DNA from: Oscheius tipulae
Taxonomy: Eukaryota > Nematoda > Chromadorea > Rhabditida > Rhabditidae
Assembly (NCBI GenBank): GCA_037178975.1
Contig: JASJZH010000003.1
Coordinates: 2,046,001-2,110,000 of the forward strand
Reading direction: 5' to 3'
DNA: 64,000 nucleotides
Shown here: positions 44,301 through 56,759 of the stretch, piece by piece
Layout: each line of letters begins with the position of its first letter
Position numbering within the stretch: position 1 is the first letter of the stretch
Notes under the pieces: model-generated
The model's input: only the letters and a program-made list of their open reading frames with translations
The model's database searches: none
Told to the model about the DNA's origin: nothing
Made by a program: the position numbers and the translations under genes

Positions 44301-47300
44301 CGTTCAGGCATTAATACGTGTCTTTTGTTCAAAAATTGACCAAAGTTTCGTCGAAAAACATCATGCAAGCTAGCTAGCGTGAGAATTCGTACAGTAACAA
44401 ACACAGCTATCAATCCTAATCGCCTATCTTTCTTTCCTGGCTCAATCAATACTGTAAACTGTTGCAAACAGCCTCTGGACAGTCCCTCGCTCGGGCTGCC
44501 CAATCGTATTGACCAATTCGGCAGCGGCGCGTCTGGCTATATCACTGAGGCTCACCCTCTCTCGCGACCATCACTGTCGCTGCTACGTCACGCAAATAAC
44601 ACAGCCCAGAGGTCTTGTCACCAGACCAAGTCCGACGATCAATATCAGCAATAGAGGGCCAACACACCCACCGACATCGGGTGTGCAAAAAAGGGCGAGC
44701 CGCCGGCGCCGCTTCATTCTCCTTCGTGATTGAAAACATACGCAATAGTATAGCAGGGATGCGGACCGAGAATGGACTGACTTGCATTCAATTCAAAGAA
44801 AATGAGTAGTCCCCCTAGGTGCGTCTAGCATCCCGGAACTGTTCTTTAGCCTTGAGAGTATCCTAAACTAAAAATGGACGATTTTCGAAAAAAGATGAGT
44901 CTACCAAGATTTAAGAATATCTATTCTATCGCAAGTACAGCGCTCAATGCATGTCTAGTCATTTCCTGGATAGGGATGGGTTTATATTGAGTGAAATTCT
45001 TAATTTTCCTACCAATTTGCGGCTATGTTACCCTTAAAAAATGAGCCTTACCTGAAGCCTCCCTTGCCCAGAAGACTCAGAAGGAGATAGCGTTTACTGC
45101 TGAGACTCTCGTGATCCTTGTAGCGACTTTCCCGCTCATTCGACGCACGTTTGAGTTCCCTCAAATGGAGCTGCTTCTCCCTGTCGAGTTTCTCTTTTTC
45201 CAGTAACAGATCGGCTTCTTCCTTCTTGAGGCTTTCACGACGGAGCTTGTAGATCTCGTCAAGCTCGATGTATTCCTGCATGTCAATCTCCTTCGGGAGC
45301 TCTGGTCTCCGGAATATCGTGTCATCGTTGGAACTGGTCGATGTTGAGGGCGCTGCACCGTCACCATGCATCGCCGCAAGCTGTGCGGCTGCAGCCTTTT
45401 TCGTCGGTTCCTTCCCGGGGGCCAGGGGTTTCCTTTTTTTCAGCAGCGCACTGGCATTCGTGATCTCGTTCCGATCCGTGTGGATCTGCTGCATCTTCTT
45501 GTGCAAATCCTCGTACGCGTAGCCGTCAACCTGCAAATTTCCAATTGTTTAGGAGGCACACGTCAGTTCCTCAGTTTTTGGGTAGAAACTAAGGATGTGT
45601 TTATTCAAAAGTTTTAGGCACGCGTTTATCAAATGCCGAGACGTCAACTGGACCGTTTAAAAACAGATAAAGCTGCTCTGAGTCTTAAATTCAAACATAT
45701 ACCCTTTGTTGCAGAAGAAATTATTAATTGAGGATAAGTCTACCGGGCTCAATTTTATCTTCACCTATAAGGATTCTTTCATGAATATACAAAGGATATT
45801 TAGTCTTAAAACTTTGATAAACGGTTACAGCTTCGACGTTTCCGAATGTTATTTTGAGGTAATCTGGCCATTTTTTTAATCGAACCTTGGCGTGTAATTT
45901 GTCACTTTTAAAGTATCATTTTCGAAAGAAAATGACTATTTTAAGCGATCGATTGGCTCCACTTCCTCTACAAAGCAAACAAGGTCAGAGCGGCGAGAGC
46001 CGATTATGGTCGAGAAGGAACACTGTTCACTGCCTTTTTGGATGCAACAAAAGTCAACCTTTGTCAAAATGGGACAGTGAAAAGGGAAATTGTGAGTCTA
46101 GGGTTCAATTTTTCCTTGGGATAGTACGTCTTATGGGAACAAGGAGTTATACTTCCCTATCTACAGTAAAAAGCGTACTTTGTTGCCCAAAAAATACAAG
46201 ATATCTACACTTTTATGGCTCAGATAATCGTTCATTTCAAGTCACCAGCGGGTGGTATGTTTGTTTCTACGTTTCATCATAGCCAGATCCTTCTCACAGA
46301 AATCAGCAATTTAAAAAAAAAAATAACGTCAAAAAGAAGTAAAACTCACAAAGGTCTCCTTGAAAGAGTCGCCATGTCGCATGAGCTTGAACTGCCCTAT
46401 CCGGGGCTGATCCGCTGTCGTCTGAGAGACAAACTAGAAAAAAGTAACAAAAGCTTACCCTATCCCTGAGCGCCTTCCTCTCGACGGTGTTCTTCTCGCA
46501 GAGTAACCTCTTGATTTGTTCTTTAGCCGCCTCGTTGCGTCGTTTCTCGTTATTAAACTGAACCAATAGGCATAAAACATTAAAAAAGAAGGACCTACTT
46601 TTCCCTGGAGCTCCTCGATCTGCTTCCGGCAGCTCTGGATCTCGCGCTCGCGTTTCTGAATCTCCTCATCTTGGGCCGGGTCCGATTGGGGCTGAAAATG
46701 GTCAATCAGTCAAAAATAATCTAAAATAGTGAACCATATCCAGGTAATCATAATAGAGCTCCCAAAGATGTCGCTTCATGGCAGTGAGCGGCAGAACAGG
46801 ACGGGCAAAAAGGTCCGCAGCGCTTATCAATAAAAATTTCCTATGGTGACTACGTCACAATTTTGGTTCCCACTGCTCTCTCTCTCTCTCGCAGGCTAGA
46901 GAGAGAGAGAGACACGAAAAGAGGCAAAAAACGGGACGCGTGTTTCATTTTCGAGAAAGAGAGAGAAAACAGCTGCAAAGGCGGAGGCGGTGAAAATTGG
47001 ATGTGGGGGAATTAGTCGTTTAATCCGAAGGTGACGTTGAATGCTGACTAACTGGGGAGCAGTTCTCGGAAGAATTGATGTGACGAAGTAATCAAAAGCT
47101 TCTATTCAGAATTGTTCTGTCGATCTCTATCATTTTTTCGAAGTCTCGAACGGATCAGGAATGCACAGTAGGTGCATTGAATGGAACATTTCGGGCAGTA
47201 ATTCACCAATCTTTTACAAAAAACGCACATTTTTAGATTTTGCGGTGCCCCAGTAGCCAAAAAACAACACCCTTAGGCTTGCGGCAAAACAATTTGTCAA

Positions 47301-49476
47301 GATTGTACTGGTGAGAAGATTCCAATTTGCCTGGGAAAAAAAGTGATTTTCTTGCAAAAGTCTTTCTACAGGAAATTTTTAAATATGCCCCTCAATCAGA
47401 CTTTCTTCCCTCCAACATCACAAGATCTGATTGACGTTCTTTCTAATTAACGCAGCGTTCGTCAGTGGTAGAGGTTATTGAAAGAGTCAGCGCGTCAAAG
47501 AAATAATGAGAACGGATCTTCGAATCAAACTGCTCAGAAAACTCACCACATCCGTCTGAGTCGTCTCGTCCTGGCGTCGGAGCTGTGGCGGACTCGCGTT
47601 AGAGTTGCTGTTCGAGTCGGACGAATAGTGGAGGTTGGTCGGAGTCACACGACTAGCCACCGGGGACATCCCGGGAGTTGTCCACTAGAAAAATAGCATT
47701 ATTTGGGTCCTTTTGTTGTTCAAAATGTATAGTAAAGTAGGGTGGTAACTCACGTTTCCAGTAAGAAAAGTGTCGGTAAGATCGCCATTGACCAAATAGT
47801 GCGGTCGTTTTGGACTGGACTGCTGCAATGGCCCAAATGAACAAGAAATCAATGTAAAAGCCTACCTTGCTAATGAAATCCGTGATTTTGCGCTCACTTT
47901 TTGGCGTCTCGTCGCCTCTTCGTCGTTTTCGGGCTGTCTTCTTCTCACCGGTCGGGCGAAGCCTACAAAATTCGAAATGCATGGAGGATATGGTAATAAT
48001 TAGATCTTTTGCATGCTGTTTTCCCGAAAACTAGGTAAAAAAAAAGAAGAAAAAAGGACCCACTTTCCGGGGGTATCGTGTTCACGATCCGAGGTGCTTC
48101 CAGCCGAAGTGGCACTGAGATTGCTGGCCTCGCTGACCAGTGGTTGATTCGTGGAGAGAATCTTCAGCGACTGACCGTCGGCACTGTCCTCCGAGAACGG
48201 CTGTAATGAGGGATCGATCGAGACCTGCGTCACGTGAAGTTCACTTGGCATGGCGGATTGATTCTGAAAAACAAGCAAACAATTAGGGTTGTGGACGGTC
48301 CTTTAAAAACTAAAGAATTTCCTGGTTGCTCTCCATTCTTCAAGATCGCAAAACATCGGATAAACTGACATTTGTATGCAAATGACCGAGGGTCTATTTT
48401 TTGGATGAAAAATTGTGATAAACCCGGCAGTTTCTTCCTCTAAAACGCTCAAAGTGGTTTGAATTCGAAATTTAAAAAATGGCGGGATTTTTAAAATTCG
48501 ATCTTTCAACTGTTTTTCAGTGGAAACCTAAGCAAGAACCAATCAACCTACTGTCTATTGGTAAGTCAGTCGGAACTGGAATGGTTTGTCCGTCTGTTTG
48601 TTCCCCCTTTTGGAAGGAAGGCGATGTCTTATCGGGTTTTCTCGCACTACTTTCGCCCAGGAGAGACGCATATATGCGTGGTGAACTCCCAGCAGCCGAT
48701 CTCCAGGCTATTTCTACATCTCTTTAGACCTCGAACTCGATCGATTTTCCTGCCCTAATTTGAAGCTATAAGAAGGCGCCAAAACGGCAAGACGGGGATA
48801 ATTAGATCCCGAGGTTGCTTGAGAGGAAAAATTGTTTTTTAGCTAAACAAAATCGAGGAGAAAGAGACTTTCAAAACAATTTAAAGTATTGGTGGTCAGG
48901 CGAGCGGATAATCTTGGAGAAAGCTGCGGATTCTCATAGGGAGGAGCAGCATTAGGAAAAAGGTGATCAACATAAGCAGGTTAGAAGACATTTTTGGACA
49001 CTATGCTGGACTTGAAAACAGTACATGTTGTTTTTCCTTCCGCTCCCACACCTCCGTTTTAAAGGTGGGAGAGGTTGTGACGAAAGAAAATAGGGAAAAT
49101 TGGTAAAAGTTCGTCTGAAGCTCTAGCTTTTTTCGAAACTGTTGGGGAAAAATTGAAGTGGAAGGGCGTAGAAGAGCTCAAACGTCTGTAAAAATGGGGT
49201 TTACAAGGGTATCATGGATCTAAGTAGAAACTGAATCATTTCCATTTTCTAAACGGATTTGAGAGCTTTAAAGGACTGAATTCTGATAAAAAATTTCGAA
49301 ATTGCGAGACTACGACCATGTTACAGGGAAAAATAACTTGTTTTCTCCGAAAAATTAACGAAACCAACCGTAGGAAAAGCACGTCCTCCAGTATTGAAGA
49401 GATTCTTCTCAATTTGCGACCGATGATCGACAAAGCGTGACGGCTGTAGATCTTGCGGATCGGCCATCGTTGTCAT
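41378..49476 (-). CDS. tlk-1: Tousled-like kinase, 13 exons, 743 aa
   Basis: All 13 minus-strand exons join in phase: 49369-49476, 48064-48263, 47866-47962, 47754-47822, 47547-47684, 46599-46691, 46459-46557, 46350-46421, 45052-45530, 43332-43629, 42510-42703, 42033-42345, 41378-41449. The N-terminus is Ser-rich with a basic patch and SERKITDFI, typical of TLKs. Coiled-coil exons follow ([35 protein letters not shown]). Kinase domain: LGKGGF near 446-451, [31 protein letters not shown]-specific [10 protein letters not shown] at 566-575, ITDFGLSK at 589-596, [20 protein letters not shown]. The enzyme phosphorylates ASF1-type histone chaperones and acts in chromatin and mitosis. The tail is short ([13 protein letters not shown]). 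The start is the first in-frame ATG; the exon is open further upstream and may follow an acceptor near 49575. Confidence 0.93.
42413..42478 (+). repeat. Repeat shared by two tlk-1 introns (partner 46211-46285)
   Basis: GGCTCAGATAATCGTTCATT, GTCACCAGCGGGT and TTTCATCATAGCCA occur in both 42413-42478 and 46211-46285 with the same order and about 85-90% identity. Both copies lie immediately upstream of exons' acceptor-proximal or donor-proximal intron sequence. Confidence 0.7.
46874..46911. repeat. (CT)n/(GA)n inverted repeat
   Basis: About 15 nt of CTCTCT and about 15 nt of GAGAGA separated by a few bases can form a perfect hairpin inside a tlk-1 intron. Confidence 0.7.
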
Positions 49477-50260
49477 GATGAGCTGCAGACTGCTGCTACC
49501 ATTCGAATAGATCTCTTCAATAGGTGAAGGCGGTATTTTGTTCTTCTTTTTGGTAGACAAGTTGGACGAAAACTCCTCTAGAAGGGGGATAAGTGAGGAT
49601 GAAAAAGGCAGTAGAGAGAGAAGAGAGTCACGCGGACGCGGTTCAATCGAATAACTGGGAAGAATTCGTCAGGCCACGCCCACCACACACGGGCAGCACG
49701 GAAGTACACACACAGGGAACGCTTTTGAGGCCTGATATAGGCAAAAAGTTCGAAATCCCTCGCCTCTGAAAATAAAAAGATTGGAATAGTTTACAAGTTT
49801 TTTGAGGAAGCAAAAAATTTGTGGGAAAAATCAATAATGGACCCGAGTGACACCAAAAAACACTCTCATAGCAGGAGCGAAAAGAAGAGAAAACAATCAA
49901 TAGGCGGGGACGGGTGGCTGTGTGGGGGTCGGCCTCTCACTCTCTCGCCCCCCACACCCGCCAAGATACAAATATTCCGCCGCCTTGTTCCCGCCCAATC
50001 TTCTGCAGCTCTTGCAACGATTAGACGTACTGTAAAATGGCCTTTTTGACGTGGTTTTGGGGACCCTACACCTTGGGAAAGGGGCCTCTGTGTCAGTTAT
50101 TTCATAGGTTCTGGTAGAAGAGCTGGGTCAGTTCAGTTTCCTACTGGTTCTAGGTTACTGTTTACAATAAAGGTGATCATATGAATCACTTTCCAGGTGG
50201 TTTTAACACTAAGAAGTGAAATACGCAGAGGAAAACAGATCGAAGCAATCAAAAAGACTA

Positions 50261-50573
50261 GTCGACTTTTTGTACAATTTTGATGTAGACGGCGGCGAAA
50301 CGATCTTCTACGCCAGACACGATTATGTTTCTGAAGTGTGAAGGTTTCATTTTATCTTGAGCAAAGCAAACGAGGGAAAAAACAAGAGGGAAGCGGTGAA
50401 AAAAAGCGATAGAATAAGAGACAGAAGCTGGTGAAATCAAAACGGACGTGCTCAAATTTCCGCCTCTCTCCCACTTGTTTTCCCGCGCATTCAAATTGTA
50501 ATTATCTTCACGCGTTCCGAATCGACCAAATAACGTAGTTTTCCGACCGTATTCTTCTTTTATTCTGATGGAA
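50261..50573 (-). CDS. Candidate small gene of unknown function
   Basis: A minus-strand frame starts MDGQSGYSIRIKEEYG behind ATATTTGCCAG, a good trans-splice-like acceptor, and stays open for about 104 codons to about 50261. The first 45 residues are polar and protein-like (ENKWERGGN). The centre (SYSIAFFHRFPLVFSLVCFA) looks like an unspliced T-rich intron ending at CACTTCAG. No family recognised; the exact structure is uncertain. Confidence 0.35.
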
Positions 50574-50981
50574 TATCCTGATTGACCGTCCATTTGACGA
50601 TTCCTGGCAAATATAAGAAGATTTAAGCTTGAAAGGCAGCGATTTGAGATCGATTTTACCCATGAAAGTCATGAAACTCTTTGACAGTTACTGAAACTAC
50701 ACACTCAACATTATTTTTCACTGGCTACTACTCTATAAGCAGCTTGTATACTTCTAACTAGTTTTATTCGGTGCAGTTCTTGTGTCTCAAGCATTCAATA
50801 GTCATTCCAGTAGCCCAGTAGACTCTCAAGCACAGGTACCCTTAGTTCACTATCCTACCCCCGTTCTGTCTATAAGAGCTCCACTATCCAATCTCGACTC
50901 TATGGGTTACTGTCTCTCACTCTTATCTCTTTGTTCTTTATCGTTTCTATTTCAACCTACCAAAGACCTATTGTTCAGAAC

Positions 50982-53500
50982 ATGAGTGCTAGACGTAAGG
51001 AAGAGTCCTCAGAAGAGGGGCCTCCTCGAGCAGCTCCGCCCCGGAACAGAATGTTCGCCAACGCATTTGGAGCGATCAGAGGTACTGGAGCCGCTCCTCT
51101 ACCTGGATCTTCAAGATCACCGAGAGCTAGAAAAGAGGAAGAGAAACCAGTTGATGTGAGACAAACTCATACTTTCGTTTGAAACCAATCTATTCCAGAA
51201 ACTCGACGATCTGGACGACATCATAAGTCAGATTTCGGACATGAACATGCGACACGATAGATCAGCAGCACAAATCAGTAGGTTTGACAGTTGTTTATTT
51301 GATTCAGTTGTTTTCAGAGAGGAACATCGCTAGCTGCTCCTATGTGAAACAGATGGACGAGGAGGAGTGGAACACCCTTTGCAAGAGTCTTCTAGAAACA
51401 GCTGTGGACAAGTCCGAAGGAGAGTTTGTTGTGGGAATGTTTGCATCGTTCATGGGTGAGTTCTAAACTTGATTCCTTGATAGTCTTACCAAAACACAAA
51501 ACAGAGGCGTAGGTCCCACATTCTGCCCACTTGAAGTAAATCTAGTCTTCTGTTGCTCGGTAGCTCTAAGAAGGTCTTTGCTAGTAACTGACGAGCCAAA
51601 AGTAGGGGGTCGAGACAGTTTCAGTTGACCTACCAAAGGCAGTTTGGCCGTGTCTTCTTAATTACTGTGTAGTGGTCGAACGCTTTTGTTCCTGAGCAGT
51701 TCTCATGTCCAGTATGCCCCTACGTGGCACGCAGCTGGTATGTAGCAGTGACTACATTAGTCTACTTCCTGGTAGCATACCTAGAAGTTTCTCCTAGAGA
51801 CAGGCTCTGAAGTATATTTAAGTCTGACGAAAGCTACCAGACACTTTTGTAGAGACCGTCGACAGAACACGGCAGATCGGCCGGAAAGACGGTGCGTGTC
51901 GAGAGGGTGAGACAGCTCTGGAAGAAAAGAGGGTAGAGTAGAAGGCGCATAGAACGAGCCGAGACAGCTGGAACACCACGACATCAGTAGAAGAAGAAAC
52001 ATAACAGTTTGGTAGCTCTGGGTAGAGGCGACAGAAGAGAGAGACAAAGAACAGAAGTCTTGATAAGCTTCATTGCTCATATGTCACAATGAAAGCTTGT
52101 AGAGAGTCGTCGGCCGCCTAATTCTTGCTTTTCTTGCCCTTCTTGCTCTTCTTGGCCTTCTTTCCCTTCGACTTGACCTTCTTGACCTTCGGCATGTACT
52201 CGAGTCTGTTCTTGGTCAGCTTGTTCACGATGAGAACGTTCAGGAATGCGCAGATGGCCACCACGAAGAGTCCAACGAAGAAGGCAATGAGGAACGGGGG
52301 CCAGAAGGAAACCTCGTCAGACGATTGATGGGCGATGTCCGTCATCTTCTCGGACGAGTGTTCTGGATGGCAGGGAGCGACCCAATGACCTTGCTTTCGC
52401 TGGACTCCTTTGAGTTGACTTGTCTTTTCCTGTCGATGCATAAATCACTTTCTAGAGAAACTTGGAAAGTAGCAAGTTTGCAGAATTGAGCAAACTTTTT
52501 TTTTTTGTCTAGCACTGCCTGGCTCCATCTTCACAGAAAGTTGCTGGACTGAAACCTGGGATACTTTAAATGAAAGCAGTTGAACAGACACAGAGCTAAC
52601 AAAAATCTGATTCTCGAAAACTGTTGTTAGCAAAACTATGGGATACGGGCATCATAGAGAGCTAATGATTACGTCGAGGTCTAAGTTGTCTTACAATACG
52701 TGTCAGTAATACTTACAGTTTGATAGTGGGAATGTCTGATCAAACCTTCAATCCTAGTAGTTTCCTATCCTCGCTGTACACTCCCAAAACTCTTTCCTTA
52801 CCCATCTCTCTTCTTCCAGAGTACCCCGGCTTTGCCGACGCCATCTCCCAGCAGCTGATGGAACTGACCTCTAAAGTCATCATGGAAGATTCCCGTGAAA
52901 AGTTCGATGCTGTAATCATGTTTCTCGGCTCCGTGATCATCGGGAACTGGCCTCGACACATGAACAAGGCTATTGACAGCGAGAACATTGTACTCTATCT
53001 GGCCCATTCGACGGTCCTGGGATGGTGTCAGGTCCTCAAAGAGGACAATGAGGTAACTTTCTTTCAGTTTCTGTCAGTGAGAGTTTTAGGCGGAAACCAG
53101 CAAAGACGAGCCTGCTCTACCTCCAGATTCCGATGAGAGTGATGAGGAAGATGAGGAGGAGCTTCCACAGGAGGACCCGGTCGTGGTCAATCGGTACCCT
53201 AGCCTTTTTGACCCGCAAAACCGTGCTTTAGATGTGCCAAAGCCCTGGCCACGCTCTGTAGCCACACCCAGCGATCCCTGTGGATGAAATGGCCTGAGGG
53301 AGTCGATTCGATCTACATGGTCATCAAGATAGCCATTACTCACAACAACAGAATCACAGGGTTGGTTAGAAATGTTTTTAGGGATTTGAATGATTTTCAG
53401 AGACGTGAAAGCAGCTCTCCTCCAGACCCTCGTCGATTTCCATGAGTGGACAAGGACTAAAGCCGTGACAAAGAAATCGTCGTCTACCCAAACGGTGTAG
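50982..53500 (+). CDS. Unrecognised acidic/helical protein, 7 exons, 318 aa
   Basis: Exons 50982-51155, 51199-51277, 51318-51455, 52820-53052, 53090-53193, 53232-53360 and 53401-53500 join in phase. ATG follows TTGTTCAGAAC, a likely trans-splice site. A disordered, charged N-terminus (ARRKEESSEEG, RSPRARKEEEK) is followed by helical repeats (EEEWNTLCKSLLETAVD; FADAISQQLMELTSKVIMED; KFDAVIMFLGSVIIGNW), an acidic linker (DSDESDEEDEEEL) and more helices (RCAKALATLCSHTQRSLWMK; LLQTLVDFHEWTR). The pattern resembles MIF4G or armadillo-type helical folds of RNA-binding translation factors, but the family is not established. Intron 3 (51456-52819) is 1.36 kb and holds another gene on the opposite strand. 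Confidence 0.75.
52118..52441 (-). CDS. Small single-pass membrane protein with Lys-rich tail, nested in an intron
   Basis: Up to 107 aa if begun at 52441; the ATG at 52346 (MTDIAHQSSDEVSF) gives 75 aa. A single hydrophobic helix (PPFLIAFFVGLFVVAICAFL) is followed by a very basic tail made of repeated KKxKKSKKG units. Type III or tail-out topology with the basic side in the cytosol is expected. It lies wholly inside intron 3 of the plus-strand gene at 50982. No family recognised; no intron seen. Confidence 0.55.
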   Translation of the reverse strand: MHRQEKTSQLKGVQRKQGHWVAPCHPEHSSEKMTDIAHQSSDEVSFWPPFLIAFFVGLFVVAICAFLNVLIVNKLTKNRLEYMPKVKKVKSKGKKAKKSKKGKKSKN

Positions 53501-54593
53501 TTGACTTGATTGTATTTTTTGATAGAATCTCTCCCGGTCGTGTTACTGGTGCCTTGCCATGTTGTTTTGTTCTAACATATCAAATGAATGGATTCTCTGA
53601 AGTTTTTGGCTGAAGAAAAAGGGGGGAGGGGGAGAACATGGAAGACTCAAACTGACAGATAGAGGGCAATACGTCGAAGAAGATCGGAGGATCGATCCTT
53701 CTGTGACAGTCTGATGCAGAGGCTTCTTCTGAACTTTCCATGTTTGGGCGGGGATAGCGAACAGGCCTTACTGTTTGACTGGCAAGGACTATGTATGCGG
53801 GTGGGTTCATAACACTTGGAGAGGACAAGTGACAAGTTTTCACCGTCACTCACTGATAAGATCTGTGAACAGCGAGGAAATACTAACTGTTGCTTGAGAC
53901 TTTCTGATTCCAGGTCCATCCCTGGATAAGCCTAAAAAAAGAGGAACGGATCAATCGTTCGGGGCACTCTCAACCCGCAATATTGTGTTCTTTTTGGTTG
54001 GAGATGAGTGGCAAGAATCTAAAGTGAATAGGCCGACCGTACTAACAATCCTATTTTTCGTAGGAACTGTTCTAGCCTAACCCCTGGACTCATTAGGTGA
54101 CAAACTGTGATTATCTCTCTTCCTTGAGACCTTCTTCTCTTCCACTTTACCCTCACCCTTTGACTGACCGGATAGGACAGATAACTCTTCCCGACTGCTC
54201 TTACTGACTGGGCTTCTTCACTGCTTGACAGGTTCCAACAAGGAAAAGATCTCCCGACCAACTCAATAGACTCTGTCTTTTTTGTATGTTTCAGTACAGT
54301 AGCCATTCTTCTGTGACCACCGGCATGCTGTCTTGACCACTTTTTTTAGGACTCCTATTGCACAGCTTCCTCTTGTAAAACACAGTAATCTGAAAAATAC
54401 ACGTCCTATATTGTTGCAAACAACTCGTATTGAACGGAACTTCAAGAGACAATCTATCCAACAAAATGAAAGAACTTCGTTATAAAATAGTTGTAGTCCT
54501 ACTGCATATTGCTTCGAAACTAGAAGAAACTTCGGTGTTTGATACAAAAAAGTGACTAATTAGGCCATTTGACCCAGAAACCCGTGGCACCAG
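53501..54593. other. Intergenic, nothing firmly supported
   Basis: Minus-strand frames at 53647-53919 and 54019-54306 are open but lack recognisable content or convincing splice structure. Confidence 0.35.
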
Positions 54594-54798
54594 ATGGTCG
54601 TCGAGAATCTGCAACTCGTTCTCTACATCTGCCTCCTGCTCTACTTCCTCATCTCGCTCTACTGGATCTTTGTCCAACACGACATCATTGACTGGCGAGG
54701 TGAATTTTGCGTTATTTTAAGGAGAAAATACCAAAATTTTAGAAGCCCGAAGGAGACGCCAAGCGGAACGTGCCGAAATGGAAATGGAGACCTACTAG
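54594..54798 (+). CDS. 53-aa single-pass membrane protein
   Basis: Exons 54594-54699 and 54743-54798 join in phase. MVVENLQLVLYICLLLYFLI gives an N-terminal membrane helix, then WIFVQHDIIDWR and a charged helix EARRRRQAERAEMEMETY. The strong hydrophobic/charged split and short intron support a real gene; function and family unknown. The ATG follows CACCAG, a weak acceptor. Confidence 0.6.
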
Positions 54799-55156
54799 AT
54801 ACCAGCCTTGGATACAAATAACGCGTAGAAATCCTCCTGTTCTTGTTCTTTTCTCGAAGAAATAGCCTTTTCTATAAAATTTCGGGTCTTTCCCTCTTTT
54901 TCTGGATCTGGCCACTAAGACATCTAGACTCACCCCTTTTCGCTCTCACGAGAAATTTTCACGAGCTTTTTCCGGAAAAACGCCACAAAACCCTTTTTGT
55001 TACCTTCCTGAACAAATTTTTCAGCCATTCTCTTCTTTTCTCCAGCGGAACACTTGTTGTTTTCCTTCAAAGCGTTGTCGCAACTCCCAGTGTCACACTT
55101 GCACTCGCCTTCTCCTCCCAACACTCGGCCATTCCAACTGGCTCCGAGTGTGTGTG
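54799..55156. other. Intergenic, nothing recognised
   Basis: No coding or RNA feature is supported between the small membrane gene and the next start codon. Confidence 0.4.
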
Positions 55157-56724
55157 ATGCGGACTTTCCTCGTAGACACACGCCTCGCCGGCCATCGATT
55201 ACACCCGATCGGCTCCTCTGGAAATACTGTTTACGTCAAGGTGAGTCTGAAAAGATAGATTTTAGGCCTTTACCCTCTTCTGAAAATCTAGAAAGTGTTA
55301 GAAACGTGAAAGAACAGCACAAAAAGACATTAAAAGAGCTCAAGGTTTCTTCCAAAGGATAACAAAAAGGATTTGCGTCCGGGGGGAATCGAACCCCCGT
55401 CGAATGCTTGGAAGGCATCCATGCTGACCATTACACCACGGACGCAGCAAGCCTAGACGCTCCCTAATCGAACTGGTTCCAGGTCAGCCGGGAGAACTCT
55501 GTCGAGATATGGTCTCTTCACACCCTGTTCCCAGAGAGTTGGAGGAAAATTTTCGAGGTGGAAATGGTTGAGGTTTACTACGCTCTGCCAGCATTCTCTG
55601 CTGATGATAGACGGATTTTCATGATCGTTTTCGGGACAGGGGTAAGGCCAAATAGAGCTAGGAACCCATCGTTTTAGTTTGCAAACGAAGATGAAGTGAG
55701 TCTTTTTGAAATCAGCACCAAAACTGGAGATTACAAGATGTATTGGTAGGATTTGGATCTTAAAAAATCATTTCTCTAACTTCCAGCCTAAACATTTTGT
55801 CGGCTCAAGACTTTTACGCTCTTCCCTTCGAAACAGCTTGTCTCGTGCATGGGAACACGGGCTTAAACATCTATGATAGAGGCATAGTGATGGGTGACAT
55901 TCCGTTTTGGAGAGTCGAATTGGAAGAGGTGGTTGTTCCGAGATGAAAAGATATACAGAAAACTTAGAACCTGTTCACTCTGCACCGAAATGACGTCAAG
56001 GACCCAGAAAATCTCCATTGCGGCAGATTTCCAATTCCGATTGATCTAGGAAAACGAATATTTGCAAGATTGCTAACTGATAGTCGGCTGGTTGTTTTAT
56101 GCCCGGAGACGGACAAATGGAAAGAGTATCTTCAGTCAACCGGGAGTCATTTTAATGTAAAGAGCGTTTTTCTCTGTCTCATAGGTCAATTTTTAGCTGG
56201 CGGACCTTGATTCCCGAGGAATCCGAGAGACTTTCAGCCGCGGAGGTGGTCACAGGGTTGGAGCTGTTCAGTCTCCGCTGACCATAGTCAGTGATAGTAA
56301 TACGATCATTGCCAAAGTCAATCACCACAAGATGACTTTTTTCTACAGGGTTCTGCTTGGTTTGTCAGGGATAAAACAGCCAGAAGAACGAATTTAGATC
56401 ACAAAAGCAAAGAATTCAAGTGCATTCCGGCAGGAGCTGTTCGATTCACAGGCGGTCTGGAGCAAATGTTTTACCCAGCCCTCACATCAAAAACTTTCGT
56501 GGCTGTCGGGGTTCGAGCTGTTGGAGTGGTACAATTGGGAGTGAGGCAGTCAGAGAATCGAAATGAAAGCATTTCAGCCACCCTCATTGGCAGAGTGCTC
56601 TCTATGGGCCTTGCAAAAGTCGAAACTGAAGACAACAGACGTTGGAATACAATCTGGAGGCTACTCTTTCGCTCAACTACAGAAGATATTGGGAACAGCC
56701 ATAATGCAAAACTTTTATGTGTAG
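55157..56724 (+). CDS. Unrecognised, beta-strand-rich protein, 7 or 8 exons
   Basis: Exons 55157-55240, 55483-55641, 55678-55745, 55787-55928, 55968-56156, 56197-56286 and 56349 onward join in phase. The protein begins MRTFLVDTRLAGHRLHP and alternates short hydrophobic strands and turns (VEIWSLHTLF; EVSLFEISTKTGDYKMY; TACLVHGNTGLNIYDRG; GRFPIPIDLGKRIFAR; SRLVVLCPETDKW), suggesting a beta-propeller or F-box-associated fold, without a diagnostic motif. The end is ambiguous: splicing out 56540-56576 (GTGAGG..TTTCAG) gives a tail ending QNFYV with stop 56722-56724; leaving it in runs to 56759. A tRNA gene lies in intron 1 on the other strand. Confidence 0.55.
55374..55445 (-). tRNA. tRNA-Gly (TCC)
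   Basis: Minus strand, 72 nt: GCGTCCG pairs with CGGACGC, A-box TGGTGTAATGGTCAGC, anticodon loop CTTCCAA (TCC), T-arm GGGGGTTCGATTCCCCC. Canonical fold. It sits inside intron 1 (55241-55482) of the plus-strand gene. Confidence 0.97.
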
Positions 56725-56759
56725 TTTTCTTTTGCTCAAGCTTGAGACGGGTGAAATGA

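Noticed and set aside
53647-53919. Minus-strand 90-codon frame
   Set aside because: No recognisable content; possible donor GTTAGT early in the frame but no acceptor partner with coherent sequence.
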